Positions 17,106-27,025 of a DNA stretch of 64,000 nt are shown here, in pieces. The position numbers were made by a program, and so were the translations under genes. How positions within the stretch are numbered: position 1 is the stretch's first letter; every line of letters starts with the position of its first letter. The notes below the pieces were generated by a model. That model did no database searches and was not told the origin of the DNA. It was given only the letters and a program-made list of their open reading frames with translations. This DNA is from Acetobacteraceae bacterium (GTDB taxonomy: Bacteria; Pseudomonadota; Alphaproteobacteria; Acetobacterales; Acetobacteraceae): positions 109,547 through 173,546 of the forward strand of contig DNXO01000091.1 of the NCBI GenBank assembly GCA_003506895.1. Reading direction: 5' to 3'.

Positions 17106-17561
17106 ATGAAACTCGTTGTTGGATCGGATCATGCCGGCTGGCCGCTGAAGCGGGAGGTGCTGGCGTATGTTAAGTCCCTTGGTCATGAGGTCATCGATGT
17201 CGGATCGTTCGACGACAGGCCGGTTGACTTTCCCGACATCGCCCGGGCGCTGGTCGCCAGGATCAAGTCCGGCGAGGCGGATCGCGGCCTGATGATCTGC
17301 GGTACCGGCGTAGGGGCCTCCATCGCCGCGAACAAAGTGAAGGGCATCCGAGCGGCGGTATGCCACGATGTGCATTCGGCGCATCAATGCGTGGAGCACG
17401 ACGACGTCAACGTGATGTGCATCGGCGCTCAGATCGTTGGCCCGTGGCTGGCGAAGGATCTGATCGCGGCTTACCTGACGGCCGCTTTCTCCACCGACGA
17501 GGACATGCGCCGTCGGGTCGCGAAGCTGCACGCTATGGAAGATGATACCAGTCCGCGATGA
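17106..17561 (+). CDS. RpiB/LacAB-family sugar-phosphate isomerase
   Basis: A 151-residue isomerase that interconverts aldose and ketose phosphates (ribose-5-phosphate in RpiB, other sugars in catabolic paralogues). Visible: GSDHAGWPLK near residue 7, the active-site segment ICGTGVGASIAANK near residue 64 with the conserved cysteine, and AVCHDVHSAHQCVEHDDVNV near residue 85. ATG 17106 lies 7 bases after AAGGA; TTG 17103 is immediately upstream. Its place behind a TRAP operon suggests a catabolic paralogue acting on a short sugar or sugar acid and not the housekeeping enzyme. Confidence 0.87.
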   Translation: MKLVVGSDHAGWPLKREVLAYVKSLGHEVIDVGSFDDRPVDFPDIARALVARIKSGEADRGLMICGTGVGASIAANKVKGIRAAVCHDVHSAHQCVEHDDVNVMCIGAQIVGPWLAKDLIAAYLTAAFSTDEDMRRRVAKLHAMEDDTSPR

Positions 17562-17793
17562 TCCCGCTTCTTCCGCGGTGCCCCCTGTGGTACGATCCCG
17601 ATAGCAACATCCTTTCGGTCGGGTGAATCAGCCCACCAAATCAAGGACTAGTGGATGCGCGATACGTCGGCTTCGGTTCGAAGTACCCGATTCACGCTTC
17701 GCTGCGATCGGATACCAGGCAACTTGAATGGACTTGCCATCCCTGTCTGACCGGGTGATCCTTTTGACAACCGAAAAACCAGGGGGAAATGCC

Positions 17794-19512
17794 GTGCCGT
17801 CCATGATGTTCGACTACATTATCGTGGGCGGTGGATCCGCCGGGTCGGTGCTCGCCAACCGGCTCTCTGCTCGCAGCCAAAACAAGGTGCTGCTCCTGGA
17901 GGCCGGGCAGGACACACCACACGGCAAGGTCCCCGCCGCTGTCTTGGATTCCTATCCGGGCACCGCCTACCTCAACCCGAACTATACGTGGAACAAGCTG
18001 AAGGTCACCACCGAGGTGATCTCGCATAACAATCCCGACGAGAAAGCCCCGCCGCTGCGCACCTATGAGCAGGCGCGCATTCTGGGCGGCGGCTCGTCGA
18101 TCAACGGGCAACTCGCCAACCGCGGCGCGCCGACCGACTACGACGAATGGGCCGCCAGCGGTGCCACCGGCTGGGATTGGAACAGCGTGCTGCCCTACTT
18201 CAAGAAGGTGGAGCGCGACATGGACTTCGACGGTCCGTGGCATGGCAAGGAAGGCCGCATCCCGGTTCGCCGGATATTTCCCGACCTGTGGCCCGAACAC
18301 GCCAAGGCGGTCGGAAAGGCGTTCGAGCAGGCGGGCTGGAAGTTCATCCAGGACCAGAACGCCGAGTGGGAGGACGGGTATTTCCCCATCACGATCTCCA
18401 ACGCCTATGAACGCCGGGTTTCGGCGGCGATCGGCTACCTGGATCCCGGCACGCGCCTGCGGGAGAACCTGACGATCTCCACCGACACCCAGGCCAGCGG
18501 GCTGATCTTCGACGGCCAGCGTTGTGTCGGGGTGAAGGCGGTCGTGGCGGGCAAGCCGCAAGAGTTCCGGGGCAAGGAGATCATCCTGTCCTGCGGCGCG
18601 ATCCACTCCCCGGCGCATCTGATGCGTGCTGGCATCGGCCCGGCCGCCCACCTGCGGGAGCATGGGATCGAGGTGCGTGCCGCGCTGCCCGGCGTCGGCC
18701 AACGTCTGCAGGATCACCCAGCCGTGGCCGTCGCGGCGTTCCTGAAGCCGCATGCCCGTATCATTCACGACTACTCGCGCCGCCACATTTATACGGCGCT
18801 GCGTTACTCCTCGAACCTGCCGAACATTCCGGCGGGGGACATGTTCACCGTGGTGACGAACAAGACGTCCTGGCACGCGGTCGGGGAGCAGATCGGCTCG
18901 TTTATCGTCACGGTTTATAAGACCTACTCGGAAACGGGCTCGGTCAGGCTTCGGTCCGGAAATTGGTCTGACGAACCTCAGGTCGATTTCAATCTATTGT
19001 CAGACCACCGCGACCTGCAACGGATGATGGATGGGGTGCGGCAGTTTGGCGCCATGCACCTGACCCCGATCATGCAGAGCGTCACCGACAACCCGTTCCC
19101 CGCCAGCTACAGCGACAAGGTACGCCAGGTCGGCCTGCACAGCCGAAAGAACAAGCTGATCACCGGCGTGCTGGCGAAGGCGCTGGATAGCTCCGCCGCG
19201 ATCCGGCGCTATCTGATCGAGAACCTGGTCATGGAAGGCGTCTCGCTGCACGACGTGCTGACCGACGACGATAAGCTGGAGGCGTTCGTGCGCAAGGCCG
19301 CTGTCGGCGTTTGGCATGCGTCCTGCACCTGCCGCATGGGGGCCGACACCGATCCAATGGCGGTGACCGACCCGGCTGGCCGGGTTCGCGGCGTGGAGGG
19401 GCTGCGTGTGGTCGATGCCTCGGTCTTTCCGGTGGTGCCGTGCGCGAATACCAACTTCCCGGTCCTGATGACGGCGGAAAAGATGGCGGACGCGATTTTA
19501 ACCGGAGCCTGA
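17794..19512 (+). CDS. GMC-family FAD oxidoreductase (choline dehydrogenase-like)
   Basis: A 572-residue alcohol oxidoreductase. The FAD-binding motif DYIIVGGGSAGSVLANRLSA begins at residue 7, RILGGGSSINGQLANRG lies near residue 95, and the catalytic histidine region is GVWHASCTCRMG near residue 508, followed by NTNFPVLMTAEKMAD at the C-terminus. I set the start at GTG 17794 because AGGGGGA ends 6 bases before it; the frame is open upstream to ATG 17728. GMC enzymes oxidise alcohol groups of choline, sugars, polyols or aromatic alcohols. It may complete oxidation of the substrate of the preceding TRAP system, but it has its own 232-base upstream gap. Confidence 0.88.
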   Translation: MPSMMFDYIIVGGGSAGSVLANRLSARSQNKVLLLEAGQDTPHGKVPAAVLDSYPGTAYLNPNYTWNKLKVTTEVISHNNPDEKAPPLRTYEQARILGGGSSINGQLANRGAPTDYDEWAASGATGWDWNSVLPYFKKVERDMDFDGPWHGKEGRIPVRRIFPDLWPEHAKAVGKAFEQAGWKFIQDQNAEWEDGYFPITISNAYERRVSAAIGYLDPGTRLRENLTISTDTQASGLIFDGQRCVGVKAVVAGKPQEFRGKEIILSCGAIHSPAHLMRAGIGPAAHLREHGIEVRAALPGVGQRLQDHPAVAVAAFLKPHARIIHDYSRRHIYTALRYSSNLPNIPAGDMFTVVTNKTSWHAVGEQIGSFIVTVYKTYSETGSVRLRSGNWSDEPQVDFNLLSDHRDLQRMMDGVRQFGAMHLTPIMQSVTDNPFPASYSDKVRQVGLHSRKNKLITGVLAKALDSSAAIRRYLIENLVMEGVSLHDVLTDDDKLEAFVRKAAVGVWHASCTCRMGADTDPMAVTDPAGRVRGVEGLRVVDASVFPVVPCANTNFPVLMTAEKMADAILTGA

Positions 19513-19566
19513 TAAGGGGGTTGCATTGCGGGGAAAGGTTGGTAGAACCCGCGTCGTCGTTGGTGC

Positions 19567-19642
<76 letters not shown>

Positions 19643-19656
19643 ATGATTTCAAATGA

Positions 19657-20300
19657 TTAGCATTCCTCGTAACAGCGGCCAAACCCCGAGCATGTCTCGG
19701 TATCAGGCGGGCTGGCCTTGAATGTTGAGGCGGTTGCCTGAATTATCCCAGCATGCGATGCCATGCTTCGCGCATGTCTTGGCAAGGCCGAGGAAAGCGT
19801 CGCGGCAATCGCGCCCGACGGCTCTGCGTGTTCCGGAGTTGCGTTGCGTCGGGTGACCTGGCAACGGATGTCGTGCTCGGAGCCATTGGTTTGGAGCGGG
19901 ATTTCCGCACGCTCCAGCCCCATCAGGAATTCGGCCTTCGATCCAGCGTGACGAAACCGGTGCGATGATGGAAGATGCGATCGAACCCCGCGCGCAGGGC
20001 GAGATGACGGCTTTTGCCAGGGTTGTCCGGATAGACCTTGAGATCGGCGGAGAAGTTCCAGATCAGCTTGCGCATCCGCTGTTGAGCGGTGCGATGCAAA
20101 TCGGTGAAGGTTTCCAGCCAATGCAACAGACGTTCCGCATGCACCCAGCACCGGGCCTGCCTGCCGACGTCGTCGCTCAGCAGCACGGTATCGACCAAGG
20201 TGCTCGTGCGCGTGGATGTTGCCCCACTGAGCCCCTTGGGTGGCGATTCGAAATGGCCCTCGGTTTCATCGGGGAGCGCGGCGATGGTGGTCCCGGTCAA
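19657..20300 (-). pseudogene. IS66-like transposase remnant, frameshifted
   Basis: The minus strand holds pieces of one transposase spread over different frames. The frame ending at 19923 carries CWVHAERLLHWLETFTDLH and MRKLIWNFSADLKVY, then FDRIFHHRTGFVTLDR. The frame ending at 19657 continues with EFLMGLERAEIPLQTNGSEHDIRCQVTRR. These read in order as the C-terminal half of an IS66-like DDE transposase, and the expected tail is again out of frame. The N-terminal part is missing. At least two frameshifts and no recognisable end repeats mean the element is dead. It begins 15 bases from tRNA-Lys. Confidence 0.7.
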
Positions 20301-20734
20301 GCCCTTCGGCCGAGCGATTTCGGCCCCTTACTCGACACCCAACTGATGAAGCGGCGGAAACCTAGCCCAACAAAATTACCACCGGCTCCCGCACCCGGGC
20401 AGATGACAGGCTATCAAGGGTTTCCGGCGGGCTCACACACAGCCCGAATCCGAGTCGCCAGCGTTGGAGCGAGCAAGAAGCGCACCCTTGCCCAGGCTCT
20501 GCCCCTAACACCTGAGAGGCTGAAATTTCGATCGCGAATAGAAAGCCTGGAGACCCCATGTTGACCCAGGGGTCGATTCCGCGGTCGGATTGGCGAATTG
20601 GGCTGGAAAGTAATACCAACCGCCGCTGACGACGACTCTCCCCCCGATTCCCAAGACCCCGAAAATGCGGCTCGGTTCCTCTGAAGCGGCGATTCGCCGC
20701 ATTGGAGAACGGGATGGGCGTAGCGATCAAGATT
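20301..20734. other. No recognisable gene
   Basis: This stretch lies between two transposase remnants. Open frames exist on both strands but none shows a recognisable domain, a convincing ribosome site or a protein-like composition. It is most simply debris of mobile elements. Confidence 0.5.
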
Positions 20735-21577
20735 ATCCCCATCGACCGCGGCCATCTGGGGCGTATCCCAAACTGGAAAAAGCACAGATGGCAGAACCGC
20801 GCGAGTTGATTCTCGCTGCCCCTGATCCCAAAACCCATAAGGTCATACGTTGGCGCTGCGTCGATCTGCGGGCGGAAGTGGCAAGGCGCTTCTCGGTCAC
20901 CGTACCAGAACGCAGGATCGGCAAATCGCGTCGTAAGCTTAGGGTCACTCAGCTGCAGCCTCGGCCATGTCATCCCAAGAAGGATGCGGCGGCACGGGAG
21001 GATTCAAAAAAACTCAGGTGCCCGCCTAAAGGAAGTCTTGTGCGGCACCACCGTTACGACTGCGGTTGAAATTTGGTTTCAGCACGAAGCCTGGATGGGA
21101 CAAAAGGGGGCGGTTGGCTCGCGTCCGCCGATGGCGCGCGACAACCGCCCCGACACAGCGTATATCGTTGGTGCGATCTGTCCCGCACGGGGCGTTGTCG
21201 GCGCACTCACGATATCGGCACTCAACATGGAATGCATGAACCTCCACCTGGCTGAGATCAGCGCCCAGGTTGCGACGGGCTCGATCTGCGCGCCGATCGA
21301 CGATGGGGCCGGTTGGCATCAGCGCGGCGACGAAATCAAACAGTTCGACAACATTGCGCTATTGCCGCTACCGCCCTACTCCCCGGAATTGAACCCGATG
21401 GCGAACGCCCTGGACTACCTTTGCGCCAACATACTCTCCGCTGGGACCTGGGACGGCTGCGATGTCATTTCGGAAGGTTGCGGAGAAGCATGGAACTGGT
21501 TGGCCAATGATAGGAACCGTATCCGGTCGATCGGTACAAGGAAGTGGGCAACGGTCAGTGTCTGGGTTGGTCGGGAT
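20735..21577 (+). pseudogene. IS630-family transposase remnant with lost catalytic residues
   Basis: The first part (to about 21000) reads THKVIRWRCVDLRAEVARRF, then LQPRPCHPKKDAAA, the helix-turn-helix side of an IS630 transposase. After a frameshift the DDE domain continues with VEIWFQHEAWMGQKG, IDDGAGWHQRG and LLPLPPYSPELNPMANALDY. In the family these read DEA, D-GAGWH and NPMEN. Here the first catalytic aspartate is histidine (QHEA), the second is kept, and the glutamate is alanine (NPMAN). With a frameshift and two of three active-site residues gone the gene is inactive. The similarity still spans most of the protein, so decay is moderate. Confidence 0.75.
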
Positions 21578-21580
21578 TAA

Positions 21581-21954
21581 TTGCTGAACTTGTCGACCAC
21601 GCGGCATGGTCAAGCGACCGCTGCAGGGGCCCTAGACTGAGACGGGCCTTTGTGTGCGTGCGTTGCGTAGCCACTGTGTTGAAGATCAGGCAGCACTGTG
21701 GCTGCCACTATGGCAATCCCGTGCGAACCAAGTCCACATGAGCAGCCGATGGGCTCTGAGGGGGCGAGGTTTGCCGCCGCCTGGATGACGAGCATAGCAA
21801 ACCGAAACATTCTGGACGCCGCTCCCATTGGTCGCTAAAAGCTGTTGACCTCAGCCGCAGGAGTGCGCCATGGGAGTGGTCAGTCCACTGAGATCGTGCC
21901 GGGGTGAATCCTGACAGGATCACTCTGCTCATTCGTAATCGTAAGGAAATCCTG
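21581..21954. other. No gene seen; small palindrome before the next gene
   Basis: I see no coding frame with support here. ATCCTG-A-CAGGAT at 21908-21920 is a perfect palindrome with 6-base arms, 34 bases upstream of the next start. It could be an operator for the glycan region or chance. Confidence 0.4.
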
Positions 21955-22392
21955 ATGGCTATTAGCTACAATGTGCCCATTACCTTCGGGCGAAACGGTA
22001 CGGCAAAGGGATTAAATTGCACGGGGATAGATTTTTCTGAAGATGGAGCCCAGTCTTGGACGAGCGCGGCGGTCGCCGAAATGGATATTCAACTGCCACC
22101 TGCGCGTCAGGATGTTTTTGTCCAGATCGAGGCGTCCCCGTTTCTCGTTCCCGAACTGGTCCCGGTTCAGCAGGTGTTCGTGTTTCTCGGTGGCCTGTTC
22201 GTCGGATTCTACATGCTACGAGGCCACGACGTTAAAACACTACCGATTGCACGCAACGTCATAGCGGCGCGGCCGGGTCGGATGTGTTTCGTTTTACCAA
22301 ATGCGACATCTCCCAGCGCGTCGTATCTCAGCGAAGACATGCGTGAACTTGGAATTTATCTTAACGCAATTGTCTTTAAGACGGCCGGTTAA
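21955..22392 (+). CDS. Hypothetical protein, probable beta-sandwich carbohydrate-associated module
   Basis: A 145-residue protein with no signal peptide or membrane segment. The start is ATG 21955, 7 bases after AAGGAA. Alternating hydrophobic residues suggest a beta-sandwich. The order W-T..EMDIQLPP, VFVFLGGLFVGFYML, PNATSPSASYLSEDMRELGIYLNAIVF resembles modules found at the ends of glycosyltransferases and other glycan-modifying proteins; the C-terminus of the oxygenase at 30314-31579 ends in a similar way (TLVFVLQEIEL). As the first gene of the glycan region it may be a free-standing version of that module. I do not recognise a named family with certainty. Confidence 0.65.
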   Translation: MAISYNVPITFGRNGTAKGLNCTGIDFSEDGAQSWTSAAVAEMDIQLPPARQDVFVQIEASPFLVPELVPVQQVFVFLGGLFVGFYMLRGHDVKTLPIARNVIAARPGRMCFVLPNATSPSASYLSEDMRELGIYLNAIVFKTAG

Positions 22393-22445
22393 CAAGCAAG
22401 CCGTAACAGGCTGCCTTCGAAATTTTTGGGTGGGTGGAATTCGGC

Positions 22446-25400
22446 ATGGTCTATAGATCAGGATCTTCCGCGGCGCAGCCGGAGACTACAAGTGTCCTAG
22501 ACGTTCAGAAGCGGAAGCGTTTGCCGAAGCGCCGCAACGAAGGCGCTGGTCCGGCCCCCAAAAAAATTGGAGCGACTGAAGGTAATGAAAGCGCACCGAT
22601 AGAATCTAGAAACGATGACGATTTGACACCGGCTGCAGAGGTTTCGAAAGTCACCAATTCGGAGATGGATGATGCCGGTCAGGCTTCGGATGTGTCCGCG
22701 CTGACCGCGGAAGGTACCACCGCAGAAGCTGTGCACGCCGATGATCCGGCGCAAAGTGATGAAGTGCGCAGGCCCGCTATAGGCAACGTGGATCTGGTGA
22801 ACTCTCAGGGGATTCATGGTTGGGTCTGGCATGCTGATACGCCAGACGAGGCTATCGACGTTGAGTTCCTCTGTGACGATGTTGTCGTTCTGAAGGTGCG
22901 TGCCGATCGATTCCGCGATGACCTTCTGGCGGCGCGAATCGGAAACGGGCGTCACGGTTTTCTGGTGGAAAATTTAGAGGCGTATATTCTCGCGGATACG
23001 AACATCATAACCGCACGCCGCGCTTACGACGGTCTGGAGCTACCCGGATCTCCAATTTCATTCGTGCGCCCGGCACCCACGGCTAACCCGGACAAGGGCG
23101 ATAGTGGGAAGTCCGAACATCACGCGCTCATCGCTACTGAAACCGCGTTTCGCGGAATAGAGCTAGATGCGGCGGATTCAGTTGCGATGCCAGCTACACG
23201 GGAACTCAATCCCCCCCTTAAGCTGGCGACGCAGAAAAAAGCCATTACCATTAAGTCCGGTAAAGTTTTGCCAATAGGCAATATTGATCGGATCGACTAC
23301 GAAGAGATTGCCGGCTGGGCATGGGATCCGAACCGCCCGGATGAGTCGATCGACATCGAGATTCTCGACGACGGCGTCGTCGTACTGAAAATCCCAGCCG
23401 ATCAATTTCGGCCCGATCTCGTCGAATCCGGTGTCGGCAGTGGGTATCATGGCTTCTCGGTCAAAAATTTGGTCGGGGTCTTTCCCTTGTCGCGCCATCG
23501 CGTACGTATTCGTCGCGCCAGCGACGGAGTGGACCTCCCCGACTCGCCGACCTGGATCAGTCAGCCGGGCCTGGACTACCGAGCGGTGGATTTCATTGAT
23601 CAGGTGATGTTCACGGCCGTGCACGCGGCCACCAAGGCGGACGATCTGGCTCAACCACTCGCGCATCTGCTACGCCTGCTGAATGAACTGATCAACGCGC
23701 GGGAAGACCTCGCTCGGATGCAGAAGAGCGTGCCGCAGGTGGCGATGGCCGAAATCGCCGAAGGGCAGTTGGCCGGCCAGGCTCGGGATCTGGTCGAGCA
23801 AATACGCTACACCTTCGCGCCCTTGTACTTTGAACCTTCGAATGAGCCGGTCGTTTCGGTCATCATCCCCGTCTACAACAAGTTTTCCACGACCTATAAT
23901 TGCCTGAAATCAATCAGTGAGGCGCTGCCGAAACGCGGTTTCGAGATCATTATCGTCGACGATTGCTCCGATGATGAGACGATGGTGTCCGCCCTGGTGT
24001 TCTCCGGCGCCGTGCGGATCCTGCGAAACGCCAGCAACCTCGGCTTCGTTCGGACCTGCAACGCCGGTGCCGCCGTCGCCAAGGGCAAATACCTGCTGTT
24101 CCTCAACAACGACACGCTGGTGAAACAAGGCTGGCTGGATGAGCTGGTCGAAACATTCGAGCAGGTGCCGAACATCGGCATCGCCGGATCGAAGCTGCTG
24201 TTCGACGACGGCAAGCTGCAGGAAGCCGGCGGCATCATCTGGCGCATGGGCGACGGCTGGAACTGGGGACGCGGCCGCGATCCCTCTGAACCCGTCTTCT
24301 CTTATCTGCGCGACGCCGACTGGGTGTCCGGCGCGGCCTTGATGATCGAGGCCACCATGTTCAACGACCTGGAAGGTTTCGACCCGATCTTCGCCCCCGG
24401 CTATTATGAAGACACCGACCTTGCCTTCCGCGTCCGAGCGCGGGGCAAGCGCGTGGTGATGCAGCCGGCGTCGGAGATCATCCACCTGGAGGGTGTCAGC
24501 TCCGGCACCGATACCTCCGGCCCGGGCATGAAGCGCTACCAGGTCATCAACCACGCGAAGTTCTATCAGCGCTGGAAGGACACGCTGATCACCCACCGGT
24601 TCAACGGCATGCAGCCGGAGCTGGAGGCTGAACGCAACGTGCGCCGCCGCGCCTACTTCATCGACGATACGGTGCCGACGCCGGACCAGGACGCCGGGTC
24701 AAACGCCGCGATCGAGCACATGCGCGCGCTGATGGCGCTCGGCTACAAGGTCACCTTCCTGCCGGCCGATAACATGGCGAAGATCGACCCCTATACCGCC
24801 CAGCTTCAGAAGCTGGGCGTTGAATGCCAGTACTACCCCCACTTCTGGTCGGTGGAGGAAGTGTTCCGCAAAACCACGAACAAACCCGACCTTGTGTATC
24901 TGCACCGCTATACCAACGCGAGCAAATACGCGACGATGGTCCGCCGCTATTTCCCCAATTGCCGCGTGGTTTACAGCGTCGCCGACCTGCACTTCCTGCG
25001 GATGGAGCGTCAGGCGGAGGTTGAATCCGGCACCATCAGCACCGCCCAGGTCGCGCAGCAGCGCCGCGAAGAGATGACGGCGATGCTGAACGTGGATTGC
25101 GTGATCTTGCACTCCCCGGTGGAGGCCAGGATGCTGCATGCGGCCGAACCCTCGCTTCACCTGGAAGTGGTGCCGTGGACGGTGCGCCCGCGCCCGACGC
25201 CGCTGCCGTTCGCCCAACGCGCCGGCATGGCATTCGTCGGCGGGTTCGGCCATCCGCCGAACGTGGACGCGGTGCGTCATTACGTCAGCGACATCCTGCC
25301 GGCACTGCGCCGGAAGTTGCCGGATGGCACGACCTATCTGATTGGCAGCAAGATGCCGGAGGATATGGCATCCATGCGGGTGCCGGGCGTGGTGCCGGTG

Positions 25401-25736
25401 GGTTTCGTGTCTGTGCTGGGGGACGTGTTGCACAAGCTGCGCCTGACCGTGGTGCCGTTGCGCTATGGCGCGGGCATCAAAGGCAAGGTGCTGGAAAGCT
25501 TCGCCCACGGGCTGCCCTGCGTTATGACCGAAGTGGCGGCGGAGGGTCTGGAACTGCCGAAGGATCTGGCATGGCTGGTCGCCCGCACCCCCGCGGAGTT
25601 CGCGGAAAAGGTCGCGCGGGTGCATGAGGATGAGGCGTTCAACCGCGAACTATCCGAGGCGGCGCTGGCTTATATCGAGCGGCGGCATAGTGCGAATGCG
25701 GTGAAAGAGGCGTTGCGGGCTGCGGTGGCGGGGTGA
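22446..25736 (+). CDS. Giant glycosyltransferase: tandem N-terminal modules, GT2 and GT4-like domains
   Basis: A 1096-residue cytoplasmic glycosyltransferase. Residues 1-110 are low-complexity and charged. Two related modules follow at about 112-205 and 277-370; each begins IGN(V/I)D and carries GW(V/A)W, P(D)E(A/S)IDVE/IE and GxHGF. A GT2 domain starts near residue 469 (VVSVIIPVYNKFSTTYNCL) with IIIVDDCSDDE, NLGFVRTCN and the metal-binding FLNNDTLV. From about residue 732 to the end a GT4-like domain includes AFVGGFGHPPNVDAV and PLRYGAGIKGKVLESFAHG. Start choice is uncertain: ATG 22446, or GTG 22434. Two transferase domains imply two sugar additions in sequence, probably to a surface polysaccharide or protein glycan. 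Confidence 0.85.
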   Translation: MVYRSGSSAAQPETTSVLDVQKRKRLPKRRNEGAGPAPKKIGATEGNESAPIESRNDDDLTPAAEVSKVTNSEMDDAGQASDVSALTAEGTTAEAVHADDPAQSDEVRRPAIGNVDLVNSQGIHGWVWHADTPDEAIDVEFLCDDVVVLKVRADRFRDDLLAARIGNGRHGFLVENLEAYILADTNIITARRAYDGLELPGSPISFVRPAPTANPDKGDSGKSEHHALIATETAFRGIELDAADSVAMPATRELNPPLKLATQKKAITIKSGKVLPIGNIDRIDYEEIAGWAWDPNRPDESIDIEILDDGVVVLKIPADQFRPDLVESGVGSGYHGFSVKNLVGVFPLSRHRVRIRRASDGVDLPDSPTWISQPGLDYRAVDFIDQVMFTAVHAATKADDLAQPLAHLLRLLNELINAREDLARMQKSVPQVAMAEIAEGQLAGQARDLVEQIRYTFAPLYFEPSNEPVVSVIIPVYNKFSTTYNCLKSISEALPKRGFEIIIVDDCSDDETMVSALVFSGAVRILRNASNLGFVRTCNAGAAVAKGKYLLFLNNDTLVKQGWLDELVETFEQVPNIGIAGSKLLFDDGKLQEAGGIIWRMGDGWNWGRGRDPSEPVFSYLRDADWVSGAALMIEATMFNDLEGFDPIFAPGYYEDTDLAFRVRARGKRVVMQPASEIIHLEGVSSGTDTSGPGMKRYQVINHAKFYQRWKDTLITHRFNGMQPELEAERNVRRRAYFIDDTVPTPDQDAGSNAAIEHMRALMALGYKVTFLPADNMAKIDPYTAQLQKLGVECQYYPHFWSVEEVFRKTTNKPDLVYLHRYTNASKYATMVRRYFPNCRVVYSVADLHFLRMERQAEVESGTISTAQVAQQRREEMTAMLNVDCVILHSPVEARMLHAAEPSLHLEVVPWTVRPRPTPLPFAQRAGMAFVGGFGHPPNVDAVRHYVSDILPALRRKLPDGTTYLIGSKMPEDMASMRVPGVVPVGFVSVLGDVLHKLRLTVVPLRYGAGIKGKVLESFAHGLPCVMTEVAAEGLELPKDLAWLVARTPAEFAEKVARVHEDEAFNRELSEAALAYIERRHSANAVKEALRAAVAG

Positions 25737-25749
25737 TGGGGCGGGAGAG

Positions 25750-26907
25750 GTGTTTCAGGGTCTGAAGGATTGGCTTGAACGGCGGGCGGCCCTGGGCGAG
25801 ATACAGGTGCGTGAAAAGATTGGTCGCGATTTCAAGCCCTTCTTCTTGGAGCAGGTCGAGATCGCGTACGAGGCGTTTGACCGTGGGGCACACCAACAGG
25901 CATATGAAATCTGGACCAAGACACGGCTGCGCTTTCCGGCTCTCTCAGTAACTACCAAAAGGGGCCTCAACCTCCTCCTTGAACTGGGTCGTTACGATGA
26001 GGCGGAGGCGTTGATGCGAGAGGGGCGGAGGCGCTACCGAGCCAACGCCGGTTCCTTTTCCGCCGATCAGCCAGCGTTCCTCTCAGCAGGTTCGGCGCGG
26101 ATCGCTTATCAGCGAGGAGACGTGCAAGAGGCGATTGATCTTTGCACAATCCTCCGTCGCAAATTCCCTCACGTCGCCGAAGGCTACACAGTCGCCGCGG
26201 CCTGTCTCTTCGGCCTCAACCGCCAAGATGACGCGGAAGCGGTGATCGCCCAGGGCCTTACGAAGGCACCAGGCGATTTTGAAATGCACAAGCAGTACGC
26301 CCGGAACGCGATGTGGCGGCGCGACTGGCCCGAGGCCCTGCGACGCTGGAAAGTCATGAGCGATCAATTCAGGGACCAATGGCTCGGGCCTTTAGGCGTC
26401 GCTCAATGTCTAAGGGAAATGGGAAGATTTGCGGAAGCGGAAGAGATTTTGGGCGGCGCCTGCGAAACCTTCTACAAATCCGATTGGTTGTTTGCCGAAG
26501 CCGCCGATCTAGCAACGGCAAAGGGAGACCTCGAGGAGGCGGTTCGCCGCTGGGAGCGTGTTCTAACGCGGTTTCCCGGTCTCATCGTCGCATATCCGCG
26601 AGCCGCGGAAACGATGAACAAAATTGGACGGATAGCGCAAGCTGACGAACTCCTGACATTCGCGGTGAATCGGTTTCAATCGGACATTTACGTACACCTC
26701 GAGTATGCTCGGAATGCTCACCGACGCGAAGACTGGGGGGTTGCAGCAGACCGATGGGGGCTAGTGTGTGAGCGATTTCCAAACTGTGAAGAAGCGCGCC
26801 AACGCCAAGTGGAGGCGCTCGCGGCCGCCAAGCGGCAAGCTAGTGACTGCGATGAGAAGGCGACGGACGTAGCCCCGACACCGACCAGCGGTTCAACTTT
26901 GCGTTGA
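25750..26907 (+). CDS. TPR-like repeat protein
   Basis: A 385-residue, probably cytoplasmic, helical-repeat protein starting at GTG 25750, 13 bases after the glycosyltransferase stop and likely co-transcribed. Repeats of roughly 34-36 residues carry TPR-like spacing: AYEAFDRGAHQQAYEIWTKT, LLELGRYDEAEALMREG, CLFGLNRQDDAEAVIAQG, CLREMGRFAEAEEILGGA, ATAKGDLEEAVRRWERVL and MNKIGRIAQADELL. TPR proteins act as scaffolds, and similar ones accompany polysaccharide and flagellin-glycosylation genes. No catalytic motif is visible. Confidence 0.75.
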   Translation: MFQGLKDWLERRAALGEIQVREKIGRDFKPFFLEQVEIAYEAFDRGAHQQAYEIWTKTRLRFPALSVTTKRGLNLLLELGRYDEAEALMREGRRRYRANAGSFSADQPAFLSAGSARIAYQRGDVQEAIDLCTILRRKFPHVAEGYTVAAACLFGLNRQDDAEAVIAQGLTKAPGDFEMHKQYARNAMWRRDWPEALRRWKVMSDQFRDQWLGPLGVAQCLREMGRFAEAEEILGGACETFYKSDWLFAEAADLATAKGDLEEAVRRWERVLTRFPGLIVAYPRAAETMNKIGRIAQADELLTFAVNRFQSDIYVHLEYARNAHRREDWGVAADRWGLVCERFPNCEEARQRQVEALAAAKRQASDCDEKATDVAPTPTSGSTLR

Positions 26908-27025
26908 CATCTACTGTCAGCAAGGCTCAGATGATTAGAGGATTGGCCATCAAGACGTATGAGAGTCGCGCTATAACATAACGGCAAGAGCCTCTAATCT
27001 CTTGATATGAATTAGGACTTTTTTG

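Noticed and set aside
16386..17531. 381-codon minus-strand frame over the second TRAP permease
   Set aside because: Shadow composition (HRRDDNQ-rich) and complete overlap with well-supported genes.
20362..20973. 203-codon minus-strand frame between transposase remnants
   Set aside because: No protein-like motif, and it overlaps the IS630 remnant, whose sequence is recognisable.
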